NCBI GenBank assembly: GCA_002842495.1
Contig: PHDB01000019.1
Location: 1-55,918, forward strand
Direction of reading: 5' to 3'
Length of the DNA: 55,918 nucleotides
Source of the DNA: Bacteroidetes bacterium HGW-Bacteroidetes-6
Lineage (GTDB): Bacteria > Bacteroidota > Bacteroidia > Bacteroidales > DTU049
Shown: positions 34,303-42,784 of the stretch, piece after piece
How the letters are laid out: every line of letters starts with the position of its first letter
How positions within the stretch are numbered: the stretch's first letter is position 1
Notes under the pieces: generated by a model
The model's input: the letters and a program-made list of their open reading frames with translations, nothing else
The model's database searches: none
Told to the model about the DNA's origin: nothing
Position numbers and translations under genes: made by a program

Positions 34303-34854
34303 TTATTTTTTATAGTTTACCAAAATCAATCTGATATCGCGGGTACATGTTCTAAATGATGTATCGTCCTTTCCTTCCTTCAACCAGATATAGTTATCGC
34401 CTCTTTCTTCAATCAGGAAAAAAAACTGTATTATGTCCTCAAACTTGTTTTTAAACTTACCGGCTTCGTCGGTTTCCATCACCTTGTCGTACTCACTTGC
34501 TGGCCGCATACGCCCGGAACGCGAAAAATAAGCATTGGCTTTAACGCTATAAACTGCTACATAACGGCGAACTGTACCATCTGTCTCGGCTACATTCATA
34601 CTACGAAACTGCCAACGCGGATATGTGTCAAGTTCGAAAGGATTGAATTCTCCTCCCAAAACAAGATTCATTTCAAGAACCACCTGCGCAGGAGTTTTTC
34701 TTTCAGGATTAGGCTTGGTAACAATAACAAACTCGTGTCCATCCGAAATATCGTAAATAACCGGCGGTATTTGTAACTGCCCCATCACATTGGTGCAAAG
34801 CAGAATACCTGCCAACGAAAGCACCCATCTTCTCAATTTTCTGAAATTCATCAT
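34303..34854 (-). CDS. Exported hypothetical protein, 183 residues
   Basis: I do not recognise this protein. The first 25 residues (MMNFRKLRRWVLSLAGILLCTNVMG) form a signal peptide with an Arg-rich start. The body is rich in charged residues and aromatic strands: VIYDISDGHEFVIVTKPNPER, then GRMRPASEYDKVME and EERGDNYIWLKEGKDD. No repeat or metal motif is visible. Two ATGs (34854 and 34851) are equivalent starts. It precedes the TPR-like gene by 4 bases, so the two are co-transcribed. The 347 bases upstream to 35202 contain only AT-rich sequence. Confidence 0.62.
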   Translation of the reverse strand: MMNFRKLRRWVLSLAGILLCTNVMGQLQIPPVIYDISDGHEFVIVTKPNPERKTPAQVVLEMNLVLGGEFNPFELDTYPRWQFRSMNVAETDGTVRRYVAVYSVKANAYFSRSGRMRPASEYDKVMETDEAGKFKNKFEDIIQFFFLIEERGDNYIWLKEGKDDTSFRTCTRDIRLILVNYKK

Positions 34855-35201
34855 TTTTTTATTTTTTCGTGAAACAAAATATTAACAACGCGACATTTTC
34901 AATTGTCGTGCCGAAAAAGTTAAAACCGTTTTGAACAAACGCCATAAGCCCCGCATCAAAATTAGATATAATCTCATTAATATACAGTCATGGAATATAT
35001 GTTTCACACTTTTTTATCAATAAAGAGGTAGTGATTAAAGCCCGAATAATTTAAATATTTTTAACTATTAAATCATTCCTGTTATTAAAAATTCTCATTT
35101 TTGCGTCTCTATACGTTTTCACCTATAGAAAAACAGATTCCACCAATTTTTATAACACAGGCTAATTCAATTTACTATCTTTACATTTATAAAAACCTAT
35201 T
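34855..35201. other. 347-base AT-rich intergenic region, divergent genes
   Basis: I see no gene. It separates the minus-strand 34854 gene from the plus-strand 35202 gene and so should hold two divergent promoters. Imperfect boxes include TATCTTTA near 35174-35181, but no clean -33/-7 pair is visible in either direction. No hairpin stands out. Confidence 0.4.
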
Positions 35202-35738
35202 ATGAAAATTGATAAAATTCCCGGAAGCATAGACGAATTCATCGCAATGCGCGATATGACAGCACACACACCCGAAGGTGGGCTTGCATGTTTTATTGTA
35301 GCCCTTCATCATTTTTCGGTTGGGCATCCCGACGGCCTAAGCATGATGATAATTTGCCGCGACATCAACGACCTGAGTCAATCGAATGCTCCGGGCAATT
35401 ACAAAGGCTACACCATTGGCAATTCGGAGCTACAACTCACCAAAATGCAATTAGGCAAACAGAATTATATTCCGGCGTCCTATTTTGCAGGATCAGCGCC
35501 CGAAAACAACTACACTATTCCACAAAACGGAGCCGAATTTATAATGTCGACCAACGCTTATAGTGGCGATATTGCATCGGGGCGAATTAAAATTTATGTT
35601 CTCTGTTCCGGTGCTGCAACTCCACGTCCGGCAACCATGGTAGTAAATGACAAAGGCATCTGGAAAGTGAAGGAATACAGCAGCTTAATCACTGGAATTC
35701 AAGCTCCCAGGTCAGATCAACGTCAGGACAACTTATAG
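35202..35738 (+). CDS. Conserved hypothetical cytoplasmic protein, 178 residues
   Basis: I do not recognise a named family with certainty. It has no signal peptide and no membrane segment. The beginning (PGSIDEFIAMRDMTAHTPEGGLACFIVALHHFS) and strands such as KGYTIGNSELQLTKMQLGKQ suggest a compact alpha/beta protein. A Trp-containing strand (NDKGIWKVKEYSSLITGI) is at the end, near a final polar tail (QAPRSDQRQDNL). It is a single-gene unit, tail-to-tail with the HD-domain gene and overlapping its stop by six bases. Confidence 0.6.
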   Translation: MKIDKIPGSIDEFIAMRDMTAHTPEGGLACFIVALHHFSVGHPDGLSMMIICRDINDLSQSNAPGNYKGYTIGNSELQLTKMQLGKQNYIPASYFAGSAPENNYTIPQNGAEFIMSTNAYSGDIASGRIKIYVLCSGAATPRPATMVVNDKGIWKVKEYSSLITGIQAPRSDQRQDNL

Positions 35739-36284
35739 AAGTTCGGATTCAATCTTTACCATAGCTTCAAGAGCTATAAACACAAATGACTCGAGCGATA
35801 AACCGGTCATTTCGCATTCCATAATATTTTCGCGTTTCACCGAAGCTGCAAAATGCTTCTCTTTCATTCGTTTTATAACCGACTTTGGCTTCACACTGCT
35901 GATCTTCTTATCGGGATACACCAAAGCAGTTGCGAATATTAATCCGGTAATAGTTTCACCGGCAGCCAATGCATAATGGAAACGGGTACTCCGCGGTTTT
36001 GGGGCCGACATTTCGTTGTGCAGGCTAATAGCCTCTATTGCTTCTTCGGTCAAACCCTCTTCACGCAACAGAGCGATGCAAACCTGACCATGCGTAAGCG
36101 CATCGGCATTGGTGACTTCGACGTCGATATCGTGCAACAGACCTGCTAGTCCCCAGATTTCCTCATCTTCACCAAATTGGCGAGCCAAAGCACGCATTAC
36201 CGCCTCGGAGGCCAGGCAATGTGCTTTCATTTTCGGGTTTTGAATATACTTATCAAGCAGAGCAAGAGCAGATGTGCGGGTCAT
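35733..36284 (-). CDS. HD-domain protein (HDIG-like hydrolase)
   Basis: The 183-residue protein has the HD superfamily metal pattern: His22 in KAHCLASEAVM, His51-Asp52 in LLHDID, and later His in SLHNEMSA and Asp/Glu-rich positions. Such proteins hydrolyse phosphomonoesters of nucleotides and similar substrates; the short form here has no PAS, RelA or other partner domain. Substrate is not deducible. It ends opposite 35202-35738, with a 6-base overlap, and has no gene in front on its strand for about 520 bases (36808). It should be soluble. Confidence 0.8.
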   Translation of the reverse strand: MTRTSALALLDKYIQNPKMKAHCLASEAVMRALARQFGEDEEIWGLAGLLHDIDVEVTNADALTHGQVCIALLREEGLTEEAIEAISLHNEMSAPKPRSTRFHYALAAGETITGLIFATALVYPDKKISSVKPKSVIKRMKEKHFAASVKRENIMECEMTGLSLESFVFIALEAMVKIESELL

Positions 36285-36393
36285 GGAAAGATTCTTTCCG
36301 GCAAAGATAAAAAATGATCCAATGCTAAATATCCATTATTAAATCAATTGAACCGGTCCGAATAGTCATTTCAAAAATAAATATCGAAATACA

Positions 36394-36425
36394 TTTGGCA
36401 GATTAAAAATAAATTTCTACTTTTG
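36394..36425 (+). promoter_or_regulatory. Bacteroidetes-type promoter of rpmG
   Basis: TTTG (36394-36397), a 20-base spacer and TACTTTTG (36418-36425) match the consensus exactly. The -7 box ends 19 bases before the rpmG ATG at 36445. Confidence 0.75.
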
Positions 36426-36444
36426 CAGCCCAAAAAATACTGAA

Positions 36445-36633
36445 ATGGCAAAGAAAAGTAAGGATGCACGTGTTCAGGTTATTCTCGAGTGCACCGAGCA
36501 TAAAACAACCGGCGTAGCTGGCACTTCGCGCTACATCACTACCAAGAACAAGAAAAACACACCTGAGCGTTTGGAATTGAAAAAATTCAATCCAATCCTG
36601 AAGAAATACACCGTTCACAAAGAAATTAAATAA
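36445..36633 (+). CDS. rpmG: 50S ribosomal protein L33 (zinc-free type)
   Basis: The 62-residue sequence matches bL33: [16 protein letters not shown], then [39 protein letters not shown]. Only one of the four Cys of zinc-binding L33 (CxxC...CxxC) remains, so this is the C-minus form that needs no zinc. It sits in the large subunit near the E site. It has its own promoter and is followed after 8 bases by a DUF4295-type gene with which it shares an operon. Confidence 0.95.
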   Translation: MAKKSKDARVQVILECTEHKTTGVAGTSRYITTKNKKNTPERLELKKFNPILKKYTVHKEIK

Positions 36634-36641
36634 TCTGAGCT

Positions 36642-36794
36642 ATGGCAAAGAAAGTAGTTGCAACCCTGAAAACAGGTCAAACCCGCGGATACAGCAAGGT
36701 TATCAAGATGGAGAAATCAGCCAAAACAGGTGCTTATTGTTTCAAGGAACAGATTGTTCCCACCGACGAATCAGCAAATTTCTTCAAGAAATAA
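36642..36794 (+). CDS. DUF4295-family small basic protein (possibly ribosomal)
   Basis: This 50-residue gene is too short for common ORF cut-offs. It begins MAKKVVATLKTGQTRGYSKV and ends TDESANFFKK, matching DUF4295, a Bacteroidetes-specific family that I recall lies next to rpmG in many genomes. It is basic (about nine Lys/Arg) with no membrane segment. A Bacteroidetes-only ribosomal protein named bL38 was described in a Flavobacterium ribosome structure; this family may be the same protein, but I am not certain. It is 8 bases after rpmG and clearly co-transcribed. Confidence 0.85.
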   Translation: MAKKVVATLKTGQTRGYSKVIKMEKSAKTGAYCFKEQIVPTDESANFFKK

Positions 36795-36807
36795 GATATT
36801 TTTCTGT

Positions 36808-37818
36808 TTACAACACAATGACTTCGGGATGCAATTCTATTCCGAAGTCATTTTTTATGCTTTCTACTATACGACCTGCCAGTTCAAGTACATCTTTACC
36901 TGTTGCCGAACCCAGATTTACCAGAATGAGCGGCTGTTTTTCGTGAACGCCTGCGCCGTTTAGCTGGAACCCTTTCCAGCCACATTGTTCAATCAGCCAA
37001 GCTGCCGGAATTTTAAAGTTCGTTTCCGACTCCATATAAAAAGGCATTTCGGGATGTCGTGCTCTAATCGACTCAAACAGCCCGGCATCAACCACCGGAT
37101 TTTTGAAAAAGCTTCCCGCATTACCTATTTTTTTATGGTCGGGAAGTTTACTGTTACGGATATCAACCACCGCATTTCGGATAATCATAGGATTTTCCGA
37201 GTCCAATTCATTTTTTACCAAGTAGTCTTCGAGAGCTTTATAGTATGTTTGTGTTTGCGGAATTTTACTTAATGCATATTCAACCCACATCACTACCCAC
37301 GATGGATGTTGCTTGAAAACACTTTTCCGGTAACCGAATTCGCAATACTCTTTTTCGATCGTTGCAAACAAACCCGACTCCCAATCGAAACAGTGAACGC
37401 GCTCAATAAACTGTGATGCTTCGACACCGTAAGCCCCGATATTCTGAACAGGCGAACTTCCAACAGTTCCTGGAATAAACGACAAGTTTTCGAGTCCAAA
37501 ATATCCTTTCCCCAACGTTTGTTCAACAAATTCGTCCCAATCGCAACCAGCTCCAGCCCGAATCAACACATAATCTTGGTACTCCTCAATCACTTCCCAG
37601 CCTTTGTTTACCATTCGAATGAGCGTTCCCTCAAAATCGCGCGAAAAGAGCAGATTACTCCCCTGTCCAATGCAAAAATAGGGTTTGGGAAAATCGTTTG
37701 TTGCATCGGCCAAAGCCTGCAAATCGTCCCAATTTTCAATATCTATCATACACGCTGCCTGTGCATCGAGACCAAAAGTATTGAAAGGTTTCAACTGAAT
37801 ATTGTGGTTAATCTTCAT
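36808..37818 (-). CDS. murB: UDP-N-acetylenolpyruvoylglucosamine reductase
   Basis: MurB reduces UDP-GlcNAc-enolpyruvate to UDP-MurNAc with NADPH and FAD, the second committed step of peptidoglycan synthesis. The FAD motif GQGSNLLFS and the flavin-contacting PGTVGSSPVQNIGAYGVE are present, with catalytic Ser in NAGSFFKNP and Glu in the C-terminal HPEV. The sequence is of the type I, E. coli-like form (336 residues; E. coli 342). I start at the ATG at 37818 because MKINHNIQLKPFNTFGLDA aligns with the family; an upstream start at 37839 would add seven residues. Its start overlaps the end of the RseC-family gene by 11 bases, so it is translationally linked. Confidence 0.95.
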   Translation of the reverse strand: MKINHNIQLKPFNTFGLDAQAACMIDIENWDDLQALADATNDFPKPYFCIGQGSNLLFSRDFEGTLIRMVNKGWEVIEEYQDYVLIRAGAGCDWDEFVEQTLGKGYFGLENLSFIPGTVGSSPVQNIGAYGVEASQFIERVHCFDWESGLFATIEKEYCEFGYRKSVFKQHPSWVVMWVEYALSKIPQTQTYYKALEDYLVKNELDSENPMIIRNAVVDIRNSKLPDHKKIGNAGSFFKNPVVDAGLFESIRARHPEMPFYMESETNFKIPAAWLIEQCGWKGFQLNGAGVHEKQPLILVNLGSATGKDVLELAGRIVESIKNDFGIELHPEVIVL

Positions 37819-38227
37819 ACTTTGAAACTGTATAAGCAAATTTTTTCGCGGCCCCTCTTCGGGTTAAATACAAAACTAAAAAATAAGCCGCAGTTGCCAC
37901 GAGCGATCCTAAACCAGCTAATCCTTCATTGAATCCGTAAGCCGAGATAACAAAAAACGAAGCAGCAAGAATAACAATAGGAAGAATAAAACTCAGCAAA
38001 ACTGCCAGCAATCCCAATCCTTCGCTGATAGCAAGCTTTACCCGCTCTCCAACTTTAAAATCGGAGGCATTTGCAACCTTTACTTCAAATACTTTTTCTT
38101 TCGAATCGGATGGATTGCAAACCGATTTCACCTGACACGAAGCACAGGCTCCAACCGACACAATTGTAATAACCAATTCGCTCCGACGGACTTCACTCAC
38201 AATACCATCATGTTCAATATTTTCCAT
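37808..38227 (-). CDS. RseC/MucC family membrane protein
   Basis: The 139-residue protein begins MENIEHDGIVSEVRRSELVITIVSVGAC with the Cys-rich block ACASCQVKSVC (C-x2-C-x5-C) typical of RseC-family proteins, followed by two membrane segments (about residues 70-92 and 98-120). In E. coli, RseC takes part in reducing the SoxR iron-sulfur cluster with the Rsx/Rnf complex. In Bacteroidetes this gene often precedes rnf; no rnf gene is here, so its role is open. The start is the ATG at 38227, not a TTG at 38236. It is 5 bases after the SDR stop and overlaps murB by 11 bases. Confidence 0.85.
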   Translation of the reverse strand: MENIEHDGIVSEVRRSELVITIVSVGACASCQVKSVCNPSDSKEKVFEVKVANASDFKVGERVKLAISEGLGLLAVLLSFILPIVILAASFFVISAYGFNEGLAGLGSLVATAAYFLVLYLTRRGAAKKFAYTVSKYED

Positions 38228-38232
38228 TTGTA

Positions 38233-38931
38233 TCAAGGATTATCGAGAGATAAGGGTATAATTTTACCATTCATGAATTGGTGAGCTGTGATTGCAAAAT
38301 TCCAGATAAACTTTCCTGCATCTTCAGGTGACACAGATGCTTTGAATCCGGGGAAAGCAGCTTCGAGCATATCGGTTTGAACAGCCCCAGGAGCAATGGC
38401 ATTCACAATTATTCCATTAGGCTTAAGCTCTTCGGCCAGGCTTTCAGTGAGATTGGCAATTGCAGCTTTCGAGGCACTGTAAACAGTCAATCCGGGGAAT
38501 TTCTGACTCCCCTGAAAACCGCCCATGCTGCTTATATTTACAATGTGAGCACCTTTAGGCATGTGTGGTAAAGTAGCCTGAATAAGCCTGAATGGAGCCC
38601 AGAAATTAAGTCGGAAGCACCTTTCGTAGTCGCCTTCATTCATTTCGAGAAAATCCTTCTTCACCACCATGCCAGCATTGTTGATAAGCACCTGTGGTCG
38701 AAAATTAAGAGTTGTAATCATTCTTGCCAAAGTAGGCAAATATGCATCATACGACAAATCGGCTTCGAGACCGTGAAAGGTAGAATTTGTTTGTGCACAA
38801 ACTTTGCTAAGTTCTTCGAAAGAATCATTGCTTTTACTTATACCAATAACCCTGTTTCCAGCTTTACTAAGAGCCTCAACAGCAATAGCATTGCCAATTC
38901 CCCGACCAACACCAGTGATTATGATATCCAT
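38233..38931 (-). CDS. Short-chain dehydrogenase/reductase
   Basis: The 232-residue Rossmann protein carries the SDR signatures: TGVGRGIG (NAD(P)-binding glycine motif, residues 6-13), NNAG at about 85-88, catalytic Ser in NISSMGG, and YSASK with Tyr about 150 and Lys about 154. The C-terminal part has the usual PGAVQTDM. The short length fits a classical SDR. Substrate and cofactor preference are not clear; the first strand is followed by SKSN, which suggests NADP. It is the first gene of a three-gene minus-strand operon with the RseC-family gene and murB. Confidence 0.9.
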   Translation of the reverse strand: MDIIITGVGRGIGNAIAVEALSKAGNRVIGISKSNDSFEELSKVCAQTNSTFHGLEADLSYDAYLPTLARMITTLNFRPQVLINNAGMVVKKDFLEMNEGDYERCFRLNFWAPFRLIQATLPHMPKGAHIVNISSMGGFQGSQKFPGLTVYSASKAAIANLTESLAEELKPNGIIVNAIAPGAVQTDMLEAAFPGFKASVSPEDAGKFIWNFAITAHQFMNGKIIPLSLDNP

Positions 38932-39057
38932 TTCAGTTTCGTTTTATAATGCCATTGAAAAGCAAATTGATCAATTCGTCAAGCTGTTTTCACATATCAA
39001 AGGTATAAAAAAACAACGAGAAGATGTTTTCTGATTACAGCTACAATCCGATATTTA

Positions 39058-39089
39058 TTGACTAAATGATGATGGTTTTAGTAATTTTG
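39058..39089 (+). promoter_or_regulatory. Bacteroidetes-type promoter of the amidotransferase gene
   Basis: TTG (39058-39060), a 21-base spacer and TAATTTTG (39082-39089) match the consensus. The -7 box ends 9 bases before the ATG at 39099, which excludes the longer in-frame start at 39066. Confidence 0.7.
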
Positions 39090-39098
39090 CATTTCTTC

Positions 39099-39665
39099 AT
39101 GAACAGAATTTTACTCATCGACAACTTCGACTCCTTCACGCATATTTTGCGTGAGAGTTTACTCATGGCGGGTGCTGATACCGTAAATATTGTTCCTGTC
39201 AATCTGATCGATTTACCTGAAATCGTATCTGCTTACGACAAAGTGGTTATTTCGCCTGGTCCCGGGACACCAGACGACAACAATCTTCCAATATTGATAA
39301 ATACACTGAGTGGCAAAATACCTGTTTTGGGTATCTGTCTTGGGATGCAAGCTATTGTAATGGCTTTTGGAGGAAATCTGATAAATCTGAAGCAGGTATT
39401 TCATGGAGAAACCAGAATTATCCGGCTCAGGGAATCACTGCTTTTTAAAAATCTGCCATTAAAAATCAATGTAGGACTTTATCATTCGTGGGCAGCAAAA
39501 CAAGAAGACATCCCAACAGACATTGTAATAACATCTATTTCTGAAGACAATATTATTATGTCCATTGAGCACAAGATTTCACCTATTTACGGAGTACAAT
39601 TTCACCCCGAATCGTATCTGACTAAAGATGGCATTCAAATACTTAAAAACTGGCTAGAATTATAG
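39099..39665 (+). CDS. Aminodeoxychorismate/anthranilate synthase component II (glutamine amidotransferase)
   Basis: This class I amidotransferase supplies ammonia from glutamine to chorismate-utilising enzymes for folate (PabA) or tryptophan (TrpG). The catalytic triad is visible: Cys in GICLGMQA, His and Glu in QFHPES. The family start MNRILLIDNFDSFTHIL and the oxyanion segment ISPGPGTPDDN are typical. The start is the ATG at 39099, as the promoter overlaps the in-frame ATG at 39066 which would add 11 residues. No trpE or pabB gene is nearby, so PabA versus TrpG cannot be settled; it may serve both. It is a single-gene unit, ending at a shared terminator. Confidence 0.88.
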   Translation: MNRILLIDNFDSFTHILRESLLMAGADTVNIVPVNLIDLPEIVSAYDKVVISPGPGTPDDNNLPILINTLSGKIPVLGICLGMQAIVMAFGGNLINLKQVFHGETRIIRLRESLLFKNLPLKINVGLYHSWAAKQEDIPTDIVITSISEDNIIMSIEHKISPIYGVQFHPESYLTKDGIQILKNWLEL

Positions 39666-39667
39666 GC

Positions 39668-39699
39668 ATTCAAAAGAGTCCCGAAGGACTATTTTGAAT
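39668..39699. terminator. Bidirectional terminator between convergent genes
   Basis: ATTCAAAA (39668-39675) pairs with TTTTGAAT (39692-39699), and AGTCC with GGACT closes a CGAA tetraloop; only the G76/A91 pair is mismatched. It lies 2 bases after the amidotransferase stop and 10 bases before the stop of the T9SS cargo gene, so it can end both transcripts. Confidence 0.85.
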
Positions 39700-39709
39700 A
39701 ACAGGAGTG

Positions 39710-42214
39710 CTATTCTATGAAAAATTTATCGGTAACTGTATTCATTCCATCCTTCAAGATAAATGAATAAACCCCTTTTGCCCAGGCATCAACCGGAATA
39801 ATAAAGCTCGATGTGGTTTCGGATGCACTCATTGATTGCTGATAAACAACCCTACCACTGGCATCAATTACAGTTAAAAAATAGTTGGTCGCCACTATTG
39901 AATTAAACTGAATCTGCATAAAACCATCGGTGCAATTATTCATCACGATTGGCTTCATTTTATTTGCAGAGTTACAACTCGAAGCAATAGTTTTTAATAC
40001 GTGTGTTGAACCATCAAAATCAGTTTGAGAAAGACGATAATACACAACATCATCGTATTGTTCATCAGTTACAGTATAGGCATGAATATCGTTCGAATTA
40101 CCTGCTCCCTGAGCCTGAAATAAGAAATCGAAATGTTTTCCGTCAAAACTTCTTTCGAGTGTAAAATAGTCGTTATTGGTTTCGGAAGCAGTAGACCAGT
40201 ACAGTGTAGTGATTCCTTGCTGACATGCCGATCTGAAACTCAACAGCGAAACCGGCAATGTTGAACCATTTATTGACCAAGGATATGTCATCAGCACATT
40301 CGAGGCCATTGTACCACCGCCACCGCCAATTCCATCATCGGTTGCAGAAATTGTGTTTTGCAGACCACTAACATCAACACAAGTTGGATCGACATCGGCA
40401 GTATAACAGAAAGTATAAAGAGCACATGTGTATGGAGGAGGGATAAGTGATCCATCGCCCCAAGCGGTAACATCAGTACAAGTGGGTGGCGGAGTAGTGT
40501 ATCGGTATGGGTGAAGAAATGTCCAGTTAATCGTATTGCCTGCTATTGCGCCACTCCATCCAACTGTGGGACAACTTACATTGTTGACCGCATGAAAGCA
40601 GAAATTATTCCCGGTTGGGGTTACATTTCTGATATTCATCCAACAACTACCAACAGACAAATCGTATGTTTTTAGCCATTCCCAACCAGTATTTCTCAAA
40701 TAAATACTCTCGCACACAGTAAAAGTTCCACCCAGTGAAGCATCGTAAGATGCAGGGGCCTGGGCACCATTCCAGGTTGTATAGACGCCTTGATTATTAT
40801 CACCCGTTCCAAAAGCTGCTCCGCAATTATTAGTTGTATCTATTCTAATTCCAGTAGCATAGCAATTTACAGAAATATCCCAATTAAGAATACTTCCCGA
40901 GCCTTGAGCATCAACTACAAAATAATAAGTTCCCGCTCCGGGTACATCGTAATCCCATGAATTAAGACCATTGGACGAAAATAATCCGGTGGAAACTACC
41001 ATTTGAGTGGAGCGAACACATGCTCCTGAAACACAGGGAGTCCCAAGCCCAATCAACTCAAGATAGGTTGTTCCGGACGCAGTTACATTATCTAACGTAA
41101 GCCTTATATACCCTGATGAAGTTGTTGTTACAGCGTAATACACATCTTCTCCATCTGTAGTAATAGGAATACCCAAACCATCGATATGACAACCCCAGCT
41201 ATTAGTATTATTAACTGCTCCTGCATTGGTTTGCCCCACCAAAGAACCGCCACAAGGTATTGGTGTTGGATTTGCACAACTACTTGCTGAGGCTGCCGCT
41301 TCGTAAACGCAAATAGTAAACGAACCATCAATCGGGGGCGCTCCATAATAATCGTAAACACGTACATAGTAAGTATTTCCAACCGTTAATCCTGAATATG
41401 TAAACTGTTCGGTTCCTCCACTGAAGGTTGCATCCTGACATTGAAGAGATGATAACGCCCCACATGCACCGGACAAAAGCTGAACTACTGCATCCATATT
41501 AGCATTTCCGGTTACAGAAATGGTCGTATTAGCTGCAGTTGCAACAAATTTATACCACACATCATTGTTGGCTGTTCCACCACACGTAGAAGCTGGTGCC
41601 GATTGTGTTGCATAGTTTACCGTACCAGCTGTAGGCGTACAAACACCAATTGCACCTTCAACTATTGTTGTTGCAGTAGCACATTCATCGTTTGCCGGTG
41701 GAGTTGCACAATAAATATGAATGTCATCAATTATGGGATAACGTATAGAGGTCGGTCCATTATTGGCACTAAGCCTAATCAAAACATTTGCACTACCAGA
41801 ATATGCCGACAAATTGATTGGAGTTGCATAAAACCAACTTGTGCTCGTCGGTTGGAAATTCCCAACATTTGTCCATGTTCCTCCTCCATTGGTTGAAACA
41901 TCAACTCCAATCTGTGCCCTTGTTGAGCTATTTCCCAACCGGGAAAATTTAAAAGTAATGTATGGAGTCGACCCACAGGTTGTAAAGTTCATTACAGGAG
42001 TAGTAACACTTCCAGCAGCTCCGGCAGCGGTTACTAAATTAATACAATCTCCTTGTGTAGGATCTCCTGTACGCTGAACTGTATTTATATGTGTCCAGGT
42101 GCCAAAAGAAGTTATTAAGCCTGTATGAACCGGAGTAAATACTTGAGCTGATAACGAAATCGTTGTTAATAGTAATACAACAAAAGCAATTGATTTCCAG
42201 TAAAATTTCTTCAT
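39710..42214 (-). CDS. T9SS type A cargo protein with jelly-roll and PPC-like domains
   Basis: The 834-residue exported protein has a signal peptide (residues 1-24, ending SAQ). Its N-terminal 150 residues resemble a cleaved-adhesin/jelly-roll domain (TSFGTWTHINT, then STRAQIGVDVSTNGGGTWTNVG and YPIIDDIHIYC). A PPC-like (bacterial pre-peptidase) domain follows (NDVWYKFVATAANTTISVTG, then NTYYVRVYDYYG), and a second copy around residue 320. The C-terminus is a T9SS type A sorting domain (FDGKHFDFLFQAQG, YYRLSQTDFDGS, ending KFFIE). No protease catalytic motif is visible, so it is probably a binding or structural protein. It is 24 bases downstream of a small secreted protein gene. Confidence 0.9.
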   Translation of the reverse strand: MKKFYWKSIAFVVLLLTTISLSAQVFTPVHTGLITSFGTWTHINTVQRTGDPTQGDCINLVTAAGAAGSVTTPVMNFTTCGSTPYITFKFSRLGNSSTRAQIGVDVSTNGGGTWTNVGNFQPTSTSWFYATPINLSAYSGSANVLIRLSANNGPTSIRYPIIDDIHIYCATPPANDECATATTIVEGAIGVCTPTAGTVNYATQSAPASTCGGTANNDVWYKFVATAANTTISVTGNANMDAVVQLLSGACGALSSLQCQDATFSGGTEQFTYSGLTVGNTYYVRVYDYYGAPPIDGSFTICVYEAAASASSCANPTPIPCGGSLVGQTNAGAVNNTNSWGCHIDGLGIPITTDGEDVYYAVTTTSSGYIRLTLDNVTASGTTYLELIGLGTPCVSGACVRSTQMVVSTGLFSSNGLNSWDYDVPGAGTYYFVVDAQGSGSILNWDISVNCYATGIRIDTTNNCGAAFGTGDNNQGVYTTWNGAQAPASYDASLGGTFTVCESIYLRNTGWEWLKTYDLSVGSCWMNIRNVTPTGNNFCFHAVNNVSCPTVGWSGAIAGNTINWTFLHPYRYTTPPPTCTDVTAWGDGSLIPPPYTCALYTFCYTADVDPTCVDVSGLQNTISATDDGIGGGGGTMASNVLMTYPWSINGSTLPVSLLSFRSACQQGITTLYWSTASETNNDYFTLERSFDGKHFDFLFQAQGAGNSNDIHAYTVTDEQYDDVVYYRLSQTDFDGSTHVLKTIASSCNSANKMKPIVMNNCTDGFMQIQFNSIVATNYFLTVIDASGRVVYQQSMSASETTSSFIIPVDAWAKGVYSFILKDGMNTVTDKFFIE

Positions 42215-42238
42215 GGCTCTTTGTTTTAGTTATCCCGA

Positions 42239-42538
42239 TTACTGAACTGGTATTGATGTCGCAAGAGTGTAATCCTTTCTCTTATCAGTAGCCTGATCAG
42301 AGTTTTCTGTAACTGTTGTGGCGTTAACATTTAAATTCGAAAATAATCTTGCGTTCTGATCAACTTTGCAAGAGGGCTGTTCGAGTGTAATATCTTTACA
42401 AACAAGTGTAGTAGCTTGCGTTACAGGAACTTGTTTATACACAACAACAATACTTGATGGCGGAACATCGGTTTGTGCTTCAGCTGGCACTAAAAAACCC
42501 AACAAAGCTATGGTCAAAAATAGAACTGTAGTTTTCAT
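42239..42538 (-). CDS. Small secreted hypothetical protein, 99 residues
   Basis: A signal peptide (first 21 residues, ending AEA) is followed by about 78 mostly polar residues, with two Cys (VCKDITL, SCKVDQ) that could form a disulfide. No known family. It is upstream of and 24 bases from the T9SS type A gene, so the pair is probably one transcript; it may act as a partner or chaperone of the cargo, but this is inference. Upstream of it, 42539-42784 contains no gene, only AT-rich sequence. Confidence 0.6.
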   Translation of the reverse strand: MKTTVLFLTIALLGFLVPAEAQTDVPPSSIVVVYKQVPVTQATTLVCKDITLEQPSCKVDQNARLFSNLNVNATTVTENSDQATDKRKDYTLATSIPVQ

Positions 42539-42784
42539 AATCCCTGTTAATTAAGAAGAAACATGTCAATTTACGACAATATGACTAAAAAATCAATACA
42601 TCGTAAAATCACGATATTTTAATCACTAAGTAAAAATACTTATGAAAACAAGTAATAGTGCGCCCGAAGGTTAAGCAAAAAAAAATCCGCCAAAAGCATG
42701 ATTAACATTTCATTAACTTACATGCGTCGGTATTTAACATTTTAATTCAAATATATTTCGTAATCTCCCGGCAAAATCTCCATC

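Noticed and set aside
39066..39098. Upstream start for the amidotransferase adding 11 residues
   Set aside because: It overlaps the -7 box of the promoter, and MNRILLIDNFDSF is the normal family start.
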